A stretch of 64,000 nt of DNA from NCBI GenBank assembly GCA_027475525.1, contig JAMWFC010000005.1, forward strand, positions 496,001 through 560,000, written 5' to 3'. The notes under the pieces are model-generated. The model was not told where the DNA came from. It was given only the letters and a program-made list of their open reading frames with translations, and made no database searches. Each line of letters opens with the position of its first letter. The first letter of the stretch is position 1. The DNA comes from Macrolepiota albuminosa (Eukaryota; Basidiomycota; Agaricomycetes; Agaricales; Agaricaceae). Position numbers and translations under genes: made by a program. Positions 20,511 to 31,057 of the stretch are shown here, in pieces.

Positions 20511-22251
20511 TTATTTATCTGGAGGTCTCCGCTCCCAGTCAGACATGGGGTCACGTATACCCACTAAAACCTCAGCTTGCCTAGGCCAATTCCTTGGCAA
20601 GTCACCTTCATCTATTAGCAGGCTTTTCCAGGTATACCCACTAAAACCTCAGCTTGCCTAGGCCAATTCCTTGGCAAGTCACCTTCATCTATTAGCAGGC
20701 TTTTCCAGGTTTCCTTCACCATTCCTACGTTTATTTTGTTTTTCTTGTATCCAGCTTTAGTCGCCAGGAGGCAGTCTAATCTCAGCCTCATCATTAGTTG
20801 TCTGGTGATGATGTTGATGATCATTCTTTCCATCAGTTGGCTGTCCCCTTGTTCGTCCTCGCCTGTTATTACTCTCTTGCATCTCAGGGCCCATATCGCT
20901 GTTGCGGCTTCTGTTATCAATATCCTATAGAGCCTCGTGTCGCCTCTTAGTGTTTTCCTGTTTTGGGTCTTACATCTCATTGCCCCGCTACCCATTATAT
21001 CTCCCAGGTTTGGTTTCTGCCATGTTTTCTTCCTTCTTTTCCACCATTCTTCGACTGCCCTCCATACGGTTTGCTGGCCCAGGGCTCTGCATTCCAGGAG
21101 TATGTGCTCCATTGAGTCTTCACAGTTGCATACTGCGCAGACCGCTCTTCCTTCATATCCTGGTATATTTTTCCAGTACTTTCCAACCCTGTAAATTCCG
21201 TGTATATTCTTCCAAAGAAATTCCCTTGTTGTGTGTGGGAAGTCTTTCTGGTGCACTGATGACCATATTCTGGCCTCCGTCAGGGTTTCTCCTGTTGCCT
21301 CGTAGATTGATTTCTTTATTGCGGTTATGTTTTCTCTGGTTGTTCTCCGTTCCTTATCATTATCAGAGTAGCGTTGCCGTACCTCTTTGTATAGGAGCAA
21401 CTGTGTTGCTGAGGCCAGTTTAGCTCCTCTTGTCCATCTTCTGGCCCCGTATGCGTCGTCTGGCTGGGTTGATTTTGGTAGCTCCGCCCCTAACTTTGCA
21501 AGTTTATCAGCTTTTTCATTTCCTTCTTCGCCACTATGCCCTTTTACCCATTCGAACCATGTCGGGCCTGTTCTTTCCTCTATTTTATCCCTTGCCAGCC
21601 TGATTCTCAGGCCATTTTTCACTCCGATCCATCCTTTTTTGTCCCAGTTCGCTATGTTTTTCGTCAAGCTCTCAATTGCATATTTAGAGTCGCTTCTTAT
21701 GTACAGTATGCCTTCTCTCTCCGTTGCCACTGCACATTGTATGGCATACACTTCTCCTGTCTGATTGGACTGTGTTAAGCCCGGCACCCTTGCGCTGATG
21801 TTTCTGCACGTCCCCTCTCTAAACCATACTCCGCTGCCTGCTTCTGCGTCTTCCTCACCATTCTTAACGCATGACCCGTCCGTGTATGCTATTGTTAGAT
21901 TTTGCGGGCCTGTCCTTGGCTCCCGGTAGTCTTGTACTGGGGTGTTGATGGGGTCTTCCATGAACACCCTGACCGCTTCCCCTATCTTCTTTATTTCTCT
22001 CCTGGACCGGTATACAATTATCTTAGGGTTGGGGGGGCGTACTCATGGTCGGTGTTTCTTCTTTCAGCTCCTGGTCTCCAGTTGATACCGAGTTTTAGGA
22101 TCTGGTTACCCATAAATAGGGTACACATTTCCGGGGTCGGACAGCCCCTAGCTATGTCGTCCAGGCAGAAGTGGCACCTGCAGAAGTCGTTGTTTCTATG
22201 GTTTTGGTTTGCCAGTCTTGCTATCATTGTGCAGGCATCCCCCACTGTCGT
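20511..22251 (-). CDS. LINE ORF2 C-terminus: RNase H and CCHC-like finger
   Basis: The main open frame is 21967-20615 and continues to 20511 if one 77-bp copy is ignored. RNase H catalytic residues are visible: Asp in YTDGSCVKN, Glu in QTGEVYAI, Asp in RSDSKYAI and His/Asp in KGHSGEEGNEKAD. Downstream, CAVCNCEDSMEHILLEC is the usual C-terminal zinc-binding motif of Tad/I-type ORF2 proteins. RNase H removes template RNA during target-primed reverse transcription. The part from 22251 to about 21970 links to the RT but contains a frame change (FCRCHFCLDDI region). The chromovirus insertion starts at 22257. Confidence 0.85.
20555..20708. repeat. 77-bp perfect tandem duplication (end of LINE RNase H ORF)
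   Basis: Copies 20555-20631 and 20632-20708 are identical. The second copy, read in the gene direction, makes the ORF appear to end at LVGIPGKAC. With one copy the frame continues to a TAA at 20511. Confidence 0.96.
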
Positions 22252-22256
22252 GATCC
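22252..22256. repeat. 5-bp target-site duplication of the chromovirus (left)
   Basis: GATCC directly before the left LTR, matched by GATCC at 28905-28909 directly after the right LTR. Confidence 0.9.
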
Positions 22257-22774
22257 TGTCAGGGGACCCCTCATTCCTTTCTTCTTTCACTCCTTATTTC
22301 TTCACTCTCCTTTCATTCACTTCCTTATTTCTTCTACCATTCTCTCATTTTGCTGTTACTACTTCTTCAACACTATCTGTTGGTACTATTCTCAACCTTT
22401 GAGGTGCTCTGGTTCTTTAGCTATCACTCAGACAAGTGTGGGCCCTTCAGCACCGCTCCAGGCTGCTTAGATAAGCCGGAGTTTGCCTTTCTGACTTCTA
22501 AAGTCCGGAGTTTTCCTCCCTTGTTTGCACACTTGTTTGGTTAGTCAATTTTCGAGTTTTTAAGGTTTTGTTGTACTGTACAGTTGTTTCCCATGCTTCA
22601 GAGGCCCCAGAAGCGTCCAACCTGGCATAGGGAATCCCCAGACTTGTTCTCTTTGGATCTCCCTCTGCCAGGTGAGTAGCTACCTTGATATTGTCAGTAT
22701 ATATTCTAATACACTTTGGATCTCCCTCTGCCAGCTGTGTGACTGAGCCACAGCCTCTAGAGGTCGCCCTTACA
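22257..22774 (+). repeat. left LTR of the chromovirus
   Basis: 518 bp, TG...CA. It contains AGACTTGTTCT at 22640-22650, the exact reverse complement of the primer-binding site, which suggests that transcripts start there and self-prime. Confidence 0.93.
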
Positions 22775-22776
22775 GC

Positions 22777-22787
22777 AGAACAAGTCT
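22777..22787 (+). promoter_or_regulatory. self-priming primer-binding site
   Basis: AGAACAAGTCT begins 2 nt after the LTR and is perfectly complementary over 11 nt to AGACTTGTTCT in the LTR (22640-22650). This is the arrangement of Tf1/sushi-type elements, where the 5' end of the transcript folds back to prime reverse transcription instead of using a tRNA. There is no TGG start typical of tRNA-primed elements. Confidence 0.75.
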
Positions 22788-22888
22788 CTACATTTCGGTC
22801 TGGGAGCCCCCTTCAGCCTGCTTGAGCCCTCTCTTGCCCCTTTAGGTCCCTCCCCCACTGGATTACTCCCTGCCCCTCTGTTGCTTCT

Positions 22889-24154
22889 ATGACCCAACCA
22901 GCCCCCTCAGACACTCCCCTGGACGCTTCTGCCCCTCAGGATGATGCCTGGGGTCGCTTGCTTGCTCTGGAGACTCAGGTGCAGACCACTCAAGCTTCCC
23001 TCACCCTCCACACCACCGAACTTGCTGGATTACATCAGGCCACAGACACTATCTCCCATTCCCTTCAGGCCCTCTTAGAGCGCCTCCCTCTCACTCCTAC
23101 CCCTCTCCAGGCACCTCCAGTTAGGGCTGGCACACCCCCAGTCCCTCGCTTTGGGGCCTCCCCCCCAGTTCATGCCAATATTCCTCGCCCAGCACTCCCA
23201 GACGCATTCAATGGTGACCGAGCGATAGGCGAGCGTTTCCTGCAGTCCTGCATCACCTATATTCAGCTTAGTGGTGAGGCTTTCCCCTCTGACGCTCTCA
23301 AAATCGCTTGGGTTCTTTCTTACATGAAGTCTGGGCGAGCTTCAACATACGCGCTACGAGTCTTTCGACGTCCTGGAGGAGTAGAGAGTTTTGGAAGTTG
23401 GGATCAGTTTGAGAAGGAGTTTCGGACAGAGTTCTTCCCCTTGGACCCTGCTAAGGTGGCAGCCCTCACTCTCCGAGATCCTCATCGATATGGGCAAGGG
23501 AAGCGGACCCTAGATGAGTACATCGACTCCTTCAGAGCTCTTGCTGAACAGGCCTGTTATCCGGATGGTCTTCAGCTCTGTCTCACCTTCCGAGATGGCC
23601 TCCTTCCCTCTCTCATGGATCGGATCGACAGCATGGCTGAGGGACGACCTGATGACACGAGTATCAAGACCTGGTATCAGGTAGCACGTGATCAGTGGCA
23701 GCTCATGGAGTTACGACGTGAGCTCCACCGTGGAACTGCCCCTCGCTCCACTCCACAGGCATCCTTTTCTGCTCGTCATCCCATCCAGCCTCCCCTTCCA
23801 TTTCGCGCTCCACCCCCAGCTCAGGTACCTGCAGCACGTCCTCTTCCTTTTGGAGTACCTATGGATGTCGATGCCTCTCGTCAACGTTCCTCCCTTCCTC
23901 TCCTCTGCCGTCGCTGTGGAAAGCCTGGTCACTTTGCTCGGTATTGTCCCCAGGGGTTAGAGGTGCGCTATCTCTCAGCTTCAGAGCAGGAGGAGCTCCT
24001 TCTCCAGCTCCTTGCTGCCCGAGACGTTCGAGGAAACCCCTCCCCAGATGTACAGACTGAAGCAGAACCCCTGGAGGAGTCCTTGGGTCCTGTGGAAGCT
24101 GTAGCAGAACCATCGGATGGGTCCTTTGGTTCAGCAGGGGAGGGTTTTCAATAG
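22889..24154 (+). CDS. chromovirus Gag
   Basis: 421 residues from ATG at 22889 to TAG at 24152-24154. A Pro/Ser-rich N-terminus with a short coiled segment precedes the capsid-like core (FNGDRAIGERFLQSC, SDALKIAWVLSYMKSG, RTEFFPLDP, RTLDEYIDSFRALAEQA). Then comes a CCHC zinc knuckle CRRCGKPGHFARYC near residues 345-358 for RNA binding. The start is supported by the length of the core domain and the absence of upstream frame. Pol begins in another frame, 8 nt after the stop, so translation of Pol needs recoding or reinitiation. Confidence 0.93.
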   Translation: MTQPAPSDTPLDASAPQDDAWGRLLALETQVQTTQASLTLHTTELAGLHQATDTISHSLQALLERLPLTPTPLQAPPVRAGTPPVPRFGASPPVHANIPRPALPDAFNGDRAIGERFLQSCITYIQLSGEAFPSDALKIAWVLSYMKSGRASTYALRVFRRPGGVESFGSWDQFEKEFRTEFFPLDPAKVAALTLRDPHRYGQGKRTLDEYIDSFRALAEQACYPDGLQLCLTFRDGLLPSLMDRIDSMAEGRPDDTSIKTWYQVARDQWQLMELRRELHRGTAPRSTPQASFSARHPIQPPLPFRAPPPAQVPAARPLPFGVPMDVDASRQRSSLPLLCRRCGKPGHFARYCPQGLEVRYLSASEQEELLLQLLAARDVRGNPSPDVQTEAEPLEESLGPVEAVAEPSDGSFGSAGEGFQ

Positions 24155-24162
24155 AGCGACGG

Positions 24163-27100
24163 ATGAGTTGTACGCCTCCGCCGCCTGGTGCTAATCAGTT
24201 TACATGTCAATCAGTAGAGTCTTCTAATGTATCGCTCCCTACTCCTGATTCTCTGACTGAAACTGTAAGCACCCCCTCCGACGTACAAAATACCCCCTTG
24301 GTCCAAGCCTCCGCTAAGACTTCTTCTCCTCCTTCTCCTGTCCGACGACCACGTGTCCCAGCTTGGGAACGACGCCTTCCCCGTCGCTATGTTGTTGCTT
24401 CTACTCCCTCTCCCAACTCTCTGCGTCTGAATGTGGAGATTGAGACAACTGACACTCAGCAGACTCGAAGCGTCATAGCTCTCTTGGACAGTGGCGCTAC
24501 TGGACTCTTCCTAGACACCCGTTATGTGGAACAACACCGGCTCACTACCCGTCCCCTCTCTCACCCCATTCCAGTCTATAACATTGACGGTACGCTCAAT
24601 GAAGCTGGATCCATCCGCTCAGTGGTGGATTTAGTCCTTCGTTATCAGACTCATTCTGAGCGTGCAGTCTTTGCAGTTACTAGCCTAGGAAAGCAGGACA
24701 TGATACTTGGGTTCTCCTGGCTGCGTGATTACAATCCTGAGATTGACTGGGCCAAGGGTAAGGTGAGCATGAGCTGCTGCCCTCGACGGTGTTCCACATG
24801 TGCTAAGGAAGTGAGAGAGGAGCGCAGAGAGTCAGTCCGTGAGCGTGCCGCTGCTGCCCTCGACGGTGTTCCACATGTGCTAAGGAAGTGAGAGAGGAGC
24901 GCAGAGAGTCAGTCCGTGAGCGTGCTGCTATCCGGGCTTGCCGAGTTGGACACCTCCCCTTTGCAGACCTTGACCTACTGGATCCTCCTCCCTTGGCGTT
25001 CCCTTATAGAGAGGCCCTCTATGAGGACGTTCGAGGTGTAGTGAGTGAAGCCCAGATGGAAGATGGACGCGAGGGTGAATTTGGATGCGCTCCTGACCCA
25101 GAGTCCCCAGACGAGGCTATCGAGACAGGTGATAGGATCTATGCAACTACGTTACGACCTCCACCAACTGTAGCAGAGATCAGAGCTAGCCAAACTACCT
25201 CCCAGCGGCTAGCTCAGGCATTTGCTGCCAACTCTGCTCCTAAGTCGTTCCGAGATGCGGTTCCTCATCACCTGCAAGACTTTGAGGATGTTTTCTCTAA
25301 GGCATCATTTGACTCCCTGCCAGAGCATAAGCAGTGGGACCATGCAATTGAGCTTACACCCAATGCTGAGCCCTCTAGCTGCAAGGTCTACCCACTCTCT
25401 CCCAGAGAACAGGATGAGCTTGATGCCTTTTTGCAGGAGAATTTAGACTCTGGTCGCATCCGTCCCTCAAAGTCTCCGATGGCCTCTCCAGTCTTCTTCA
25501 TTAAGAAGAAGGATGGATCTCTACGTCTGGTTCAGGACTACCAAGTCTTGAATGCGATGACTGTGAAGAATCGCTACCCCTTACCACTCATTTCAGAGCT
25601 TGTCAACAACCTCCGAGGTGCGCGCTACTTTACCAAGTTGGATGTCCGCTGGGGCTACAACAATGTGCGCATCAAAGAAGGAGATGAGTGGAAGGGAGCA
25701 TTCCGAACAAATCGTGGACTCTTTGAACCTCTGGTAATGTTCTTTGGCCTCACTAATAGCCCTGCCACCTTCCAGACCATGATGAACGACATTTTCCGAG
25801 ACCTCATAGCGGAAGGTGTTGTGTGTGTATACCTTGACGATATTCTCATCTATACCAAGACTCTAGAGGAGCATCGTCGGATTACACGCATCGTACTGGA
25901 ACGTCTTCGCCAGCACCAGCTCTATCTTAAGCCAGAGAAGTGTGAGTTTGAGCAGACTAAGGTTGAATATCTTGGACTGATCATCTCTCATGGAATGGCT
26001 GAGATGGACCCAGTCAAGGTGGCTGGTGTAGCGGAGTGGCCGGAGCCTAAGAACAAGAAGGAGGTTCAGGCCTTCCTGGGTTTTACCAACTTCTACCGGA
26101 GGTTTATTCAGGATTTCTCACACCATGCCTGGCCCCTCTTCGATCTCACCACTAAGGACACTCCTTGGCACTGGGATGCAGCACAGCAGACAGCCTTTGA
26201 TGCCCTCAAACAGGCAGTCACTTCAAAGCCTGTCCTTATATTCCCAGATGATGACTCTCCCTTCCGTGTCGAAGCTGATAGCTCAGATTTTGCTACTGGG
26301 GCCGTTCTCTCTCAACAGTCAAGGGAGGATGGTAAGTGGCATCCTGTGGCTTTCTACTCCAAGAGTCTCAATGCCGTGGAGCAAAATTATGAGATCTATG
26401 ACAAGGAGATGCTAGCTATCATTCGGTCATTTGAGGAGTGGCGACATTTCCTTGAGGGTGCCAGGCATAAATTCGAGGTGTGGACTGATCACAAGAACTT
26501 AGAGTACTTTCGGACGGCCAAGAAACTCAACCGCCGACAGGCTCGATGGTCCTTGTATCTGGCCAACTTCGACTTCTCTCTGCATCACAAACCGGGACGG
26601 AGCATGGGTAAGCCAGATGCGCTTTCTAGGCGAGCAGACCATGGTTCAGGAGCTAGTGACAATGACAATATTGTACTTCTGAAGCCAGAACTATTTGCTA
26701 TCCGTGCTCTAGAAGGTGTGGTTGGCCAGGGAGAAGAAGTGAGCATCCTTCGAGACATCCGACGAGGTAACCAGGAGGGCGCTCAAGAAGATCTGGTAGC
26801 TAAGGCTGCCATGGCCTTGCATGCTCGAGAGAAAGCTGGAGTGAAGTCTGTCCGCACCGACGAGTGGTCTCTGGAGAATGGTCTTCTCACCTTTCGGGGA
26901 CGCATTTATGTTCCCAACCTGCCAGACCTCCGGAGGCGGATTGTGGAGCAGCATCATGACTCTCGAGTTGCAGGACATCCTGGCAGATGGAAGACACTGG
27001 AGCTGGTTTCGCGGAATTACTGGTGGCCTCAAATGTCACGGTATATTGGCTCTTACACCTCCACCTGTGATCTTTGCCTTCGGACTAAGCCTCGTCGTCA

Positions 27101-28375
27101 GCCTCCTATGGGACAGCTTCATCCATTGCCTATCCCAGCTGAGCGTTGGAGTGTGGCCTCGGTAGACTTCATTGTTGAGTTACCTGATTCTCATGGATAT
27201 GATGCGATCATGGTGGTAGTGGATCTCTGTGGCAAGCGTGCTCATTTTATTCCAACACACACTACTTGCTCAGCCATGGGCGCTGCCAATCTGTACCGGA
27301 AGCATGTCTGGAAGCTCCATGGGTTGTCAGATGCTTATGTCTCAGACCGGCCATGGGCGCTGCCAATCTGTACCGGAAGCATGTCTGGAAGCTCCATGGG
27401 TTGTCAGATGCTTATGTCTCAGACCGCAGACCTCAGTTTGTGGCAGAGTTTACGAGAGAACTGTATCGCCTCCTCCATGTCAAACTCCACACCTCCACAG
27501 CCTACCACCCCCAGTCTGATGGCCAGACTGAGCGTGTCAACCAGGAGCTAGAACAGTATCTCCGGCTCTTCTGCAATGAACGACAGGATGACTGGGACGA
27601 TCTATTACCAGAGGCAGAGTTCCAGTACAACAACCGTGTACACGCTGCCACCCAGATGTCTCCTTTCCTTCTAGATACTGGTCGACATCCTCGGATGGGA
27701 TTTGAGCCTCGTGGACGACCTTCAGAGAATGAAGCTGTCAATGAGTTCATAGATCGGATGAAGGCAGCCCAGGAGGAGGCCAAGGCAGCTTTAGCTAAGG
27801 CAAAGGATGACATGGCCTGCTACTACGATCGTGGACGAACTCCAGCCCCCAAGTACAAGCCTGGAGATCGAGTCTACCTGGATGCCTCTGACATTGCCAC
27901 TACCCGACCTTCTCAGAAGCTCTCTCACCGTCGTCTAGGCCCCTTCCCTATAGTAAGACAGGTAGGCCCACTTGCCTATCGACTCAAGCTGCCTAGTGGA
28001 ATGAGTCGACTCCATCCAGTCTTCAATGTGGTGAAGCTTTCTCCAGCCCCAGAGGATCCAATTCCAGGTCGACGTCCACAGCCACCTCCACCACCAGTTC
28101 TGGTAAACAACCAAGAAGAGTACAAAGTGGAGCGGATCCTAGACAGCCGACTCTTTAGGAATAAGCTTCAGTTCAAGGTCAAGTGGAAGGGCTATGGAAT
28201 CGAGGACGTTTCCTGGGAGCCACAAGAGAATGTCCATGCCCCTGCCTTGGTCCGGGAATTCTATCAACAGCATCCTGATGCTCCTTGGGCAATCAGAGGC
28301 CTCTATTCCCTTTCCAAAGTAGACCAGGCCATCCAGAACTACTTCTATCCAGCACGTCGAGACACCGCACTCTAG
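24163..28375 (+). CDS. chromovirus Pol: protease, RT, RNase H, integrase, chromodomain
   Basis: Three open pieces (24163-24891, 24888-27551 and 27266-28375) lie in successive frames joined exactly at two 77-bp duplications, so one copy of each restores a single frame of about 1350 codons. Protease: LLDSGATGLFLD. RT: SPVFFIKKKDGSLRLVQDY, LDVRWGYNN and catalytic YLDDILIYT near 25830-25850. RNase H: EADSSDFATGAVLSQ. Integrase: HHCC zinc site ending CDLC, first Asp in VASVDFIV, second Asp in SDRRPQF, Glu in DGQTERVNQELE. A GPF-type module (RRLGPFPIVRQVGPLAYRL) is followed by a chromodomain (YKVERILDSRL...FKVKWKGY...DVSWEPQENV). All catalytic residues are present. Confidence 0.93.
24773..24926. 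repeat. 77-bp tandem duplication in pol (76/77 identical)
   Basis: Copies 24773-24849 and 24850-24926. It breaks the frame between protease and RT. Confidence 0.96.
27273..27426. repeat. 77-bp perfect tandem duplication in pol (integrase)
   Basis: Copies 27273-27349 and 27350-27426 are identical. It breaks the integrase core between the first and second catalytic Asp. Confidence 0.97.
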
Positions 28376-28386
28376 AGGGGGGATGA
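28374..28386 (+). promoter_or_regulatory. polypurine tract of the chromovirus
   Basis: AGAGGGGGGATGA directly precedes the right LTR. It would prime plus-strand DNA synthesis. The pol stop codon TAG overlaps its left edge. Confidence 0.8.
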
Positions 28387-28904
28387 TGTCAGGGGACCCC
28401 TCATTCCTTTCTTCTTTCACTCCTTATTTCTTCACTCTCCTTTCATTCACTTCCTTATTTCTTCTACCATTCTCTCATTTTGCTGTTACTACTTCTTCAA
28501 CACTATCTGTTGGTACTATTCTCAACCTTTGAGGTGCTCTGGTTCTTTAGCTATCACTCAGACAAGTGTGGGCCCTTCAGCACCGCTCCAGGCTGCTTAG
28601 ATAAGCCGGAGTTTGCCTTTCTGACTTCTAAAGTCCGGAGTTTTCCTCCCTTGTTTGCACACTTGTTTGGTTAGTCAATTTTCGAGTTTTTAAGGTTTTG
28701 TTGTACTGTACAGTTGTTTCCCATGCTTCAGAGGCCCCAGAAGCGTCCAACCTGGCATAGGGAATCCCCAGACTTGTTCTCTTTGGATCTCCCTCTGCCA
28801 GGTGAGTAGCTACCTTGATATTGTCAGTATATATTCTAATACACTTTGGATCTCCCTCTGCCAGCTGTGTGACTGAGCCACAGCCTCTAGAGGTCGCCCT
28901 TACA
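28387..28904 (+). repeat. right LTR of the chromovirus
   Basis: 518 bp, same length as and apparently identical to the left LTR; followed by the GATCC target duplication. Confidence 0.93.
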
Positions 28905-28909
28905 GATCC

Positions 28910-30209
28910 CATGGACCTGTCTCATATGTTTGCTCCTTTCAGAGTTATCATCTCTCTTCTCTCCCTCATTTACTCCTGGGTGATGCTACATTGGCATTTC
29001 CATCTTCGCATTGTCTGATAGATTTTGTTCGCTTACTTTAACGTCATTTTTCCTTCCTGTTTCCAGCATCTTTTTCAGATCTGTCAGGAGTGTCAAAGTG
29101 TTCTTTGTTTTTACCTTCCAGGTTTGGAGGATCGGGTTCACCCCATCTTGTGGGCCCTCTATTCTATCTCCCCTCCTTGTGTTGCGCCTTATTAACTCAT
29201 CCGCTAGGTATGCCCACATGGGCCTTGTTTTGCCCAGCCTCATATAGTCTTTCAACCACGATAAATGGATCGCCTCGTTCCTGCTTCTGATGTCTAGTAG
29301 TCCTCTACCCCCTTCCTCGATGGGCTTGTGGAGAGTGTCCTTTGTGACTCGAGGTGTTGAGTTTCCCCACATGTACGTCCTGATTATTCTTTCTAGTTTA
29401 TCCTCAATCTCTTTTGGCATCTTTTGGACTTTCGTCAAGTAGAATGTCATCCCGCCTGCAAACATACTTATTATGTGGCATCTTCCCTTCATTGAGGGGT
29501 TTGATTTTTCCCATTGCTTCAGCATCCTTTCCACCTTTGTTATTGTTGGGGTCCATGGGTCCCCATTCTCTATCCCATTACCAACCCAGCTTCCGAGAAT
29601 GCACACCATTTTGCCTTCTCTTGCTATGTTTATGCCTTCTGGGATTTCGTTTCCTACATCTTCTGGGTGTACTCTTCATTTTTCTTGTACCCTCCTTCTG
29701 TAATTTATTGGTCCTATTGGTATGACTTCTGTCTTTTTTATATTGAATTTCGCTCCTGATGCTTTGCACCATTTGTCCAGTATTTCCTCCAACTCATCAA
29801 AACCATCTTCCTTAGACAGGAAGACCATTGTATCGTCGGCAAACAGCAATGTCACTAGTCTTTCTCTCATTCCAGAGGCCTTAAACCCCTTAATATCTGA
29901 GTTCCATAGCACCATTGCAAGTGGCTCGATGACTATGTTAAATAGAAGGCATGACAGGGGGTCCCCTTGTCGTACCCCTCTCATTATTTTATAGGGTTTG
30001 CTAGTCACTCCGTTTACAGTTATCTCCGTCTCAGCTGTTTTATATAAGGTTTTTACTGTATTGATAAAGTTTTCTGAGAGGTTGTATTCTCTTAAGACTT
30101 TCCAGAGGTAGTCGTGGGTTATCTTATTGTATGCCTTCTCCTGGTCTAATGCTACTATTACTCCTTCCTCGTTCATTTTTTCGGTGTAGTCTATTATTAG
30201 TTTAACTGT
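28910..30209 (-). pseudogene. LINE ORF2: reverse transcriptase C-terminal half
   Basis: Minus-strand continuation of the LINE RT left of the solo LTR. It starts VKLIIDYTEKMNEEGVIVAL, then DQEKAYNKITHDYLW (first catalytic Asp region), RQGDPLSCLLFNIVIEPLA, and the catalytic LLFADDTMVF. A TGA falls after RRRVQEK at about 29678. The thumb region continues as ILGSWVGNGIENGDPW, FYLTKVQKMP, TYMWGNSTPR to about 28990. It then meets the chromovirus target site. The catalytic residues are intact, but the stop makes the copy inactive. Confidence 0.85.
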
Positions 30210-31057
30210 TGATACGACGCTGTACCAGCAGTCAGGGACACAACATGCACCAGAGTACAGAACAAAGGGCAGGGACCAGCTCAAGCTATCAACACAACAA
30301 TAGTCCAACCACTGTAATGGGGAGGGGAAGCATGGGAGCTGGCAGAAGTGACGAAATGGGATCAATTTGTGATGATCTAGATCAAGATCAGATCTGACAA
30401 TGCCCAATTTGTCATGACTGAAAGGGGAAAGGAAAAGAAGCATGGAGGGATGTCAAAAGAAGCATGGAATGCAGGGAAGCACTAAAAGGGGAAAGAAGGA
30501 TCTATGAATGGGATCGTGCTAAATGGAGCTGAAGCAAATGGGGAAGTGGCAATCAGAGACATCCAGAGGAATGATGGAACAAGAAGTTGAATGGTGGAAC
30601 TGGTGGCACCGAAACATGCCTCCCAAAAGGGAAATTGGACTATCAAATATGTTCTGGAGGCTGGGGAGTTGACAACAAAAGAGTCATGTGTAGATAGTGG
30701 TCTGTGCACCAGAAAAACAGTATAAATAGCCCAAGTTTAGTAGAGAATAGACAGGCAATTGATAGGCAAAGGCTCAGTGGTTCCCAGGGAGTGAATCACT
30801 TAGGCTAGAGTTTATTGAGCACCTCTTATTGGAAGTCTATTGGTAGACAAAGGCTCGGTGGTTCCCAGGGAGTGAACTACTTAGGCTGGAGTTTATTGAG
30901 AACCTTCTACTGCCCCTCAGGATATTTGATATTCTGTGAAGCACCCAATACATCAAGTTTTTATCATCAAGCACCAGTGTGGATTAGAGGTCACTTTCTA
31001 AGACTTCAAGAAAGCCCCAGAACTATCAGTACTACTTGCAACCAAGTACTACACTGT
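30206..31057 (+). mobile_element. solo LTR (844 bp) in the LINE RT, with 4-bp target duplication
   Basis: The element 30210-31053 starts TGATACGACGCTGTACC and ends AGTACTACA, with CTGT on both sides (30206-30209 and 31054-31057). Removing it restores the LINE reading QVKTVKLIIDY. It has no coding capacity, a TATA box TATAAATAG at 30721, and an internal roughly 85-bp near-duplicate (GGTTCCCAGGGAGTGAA occurs twice). A relative with the same ends is at 62922-63872. TG...CA ends, a promoter box and short target duplication mark it as a solo LTR, transcribed rightward. Confidence 0.85.

Larger units (their letters stand above)
22257..28904 (+). mobile_element. Ty3/gypsy chromovirus, nearly intact and young
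   Basis: 6648-bp LTR retrotransposon with 518-bp LTRs (22257-22774 and 28387-28904) starting TGTC and ending TACA, equal in length and, as far as I compared, identical. It is flanked by GATCC. Internal order is Gag, protease, RT, RNase H, integrase, chromodomain, which defines a chromovirus; the chromodomain directs insertion to marked chromatin. The only frame breaks are two 77-bp duplications. It sits inside the minus-strand LINE, so it is younger than that element. Confidence 0.95.
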
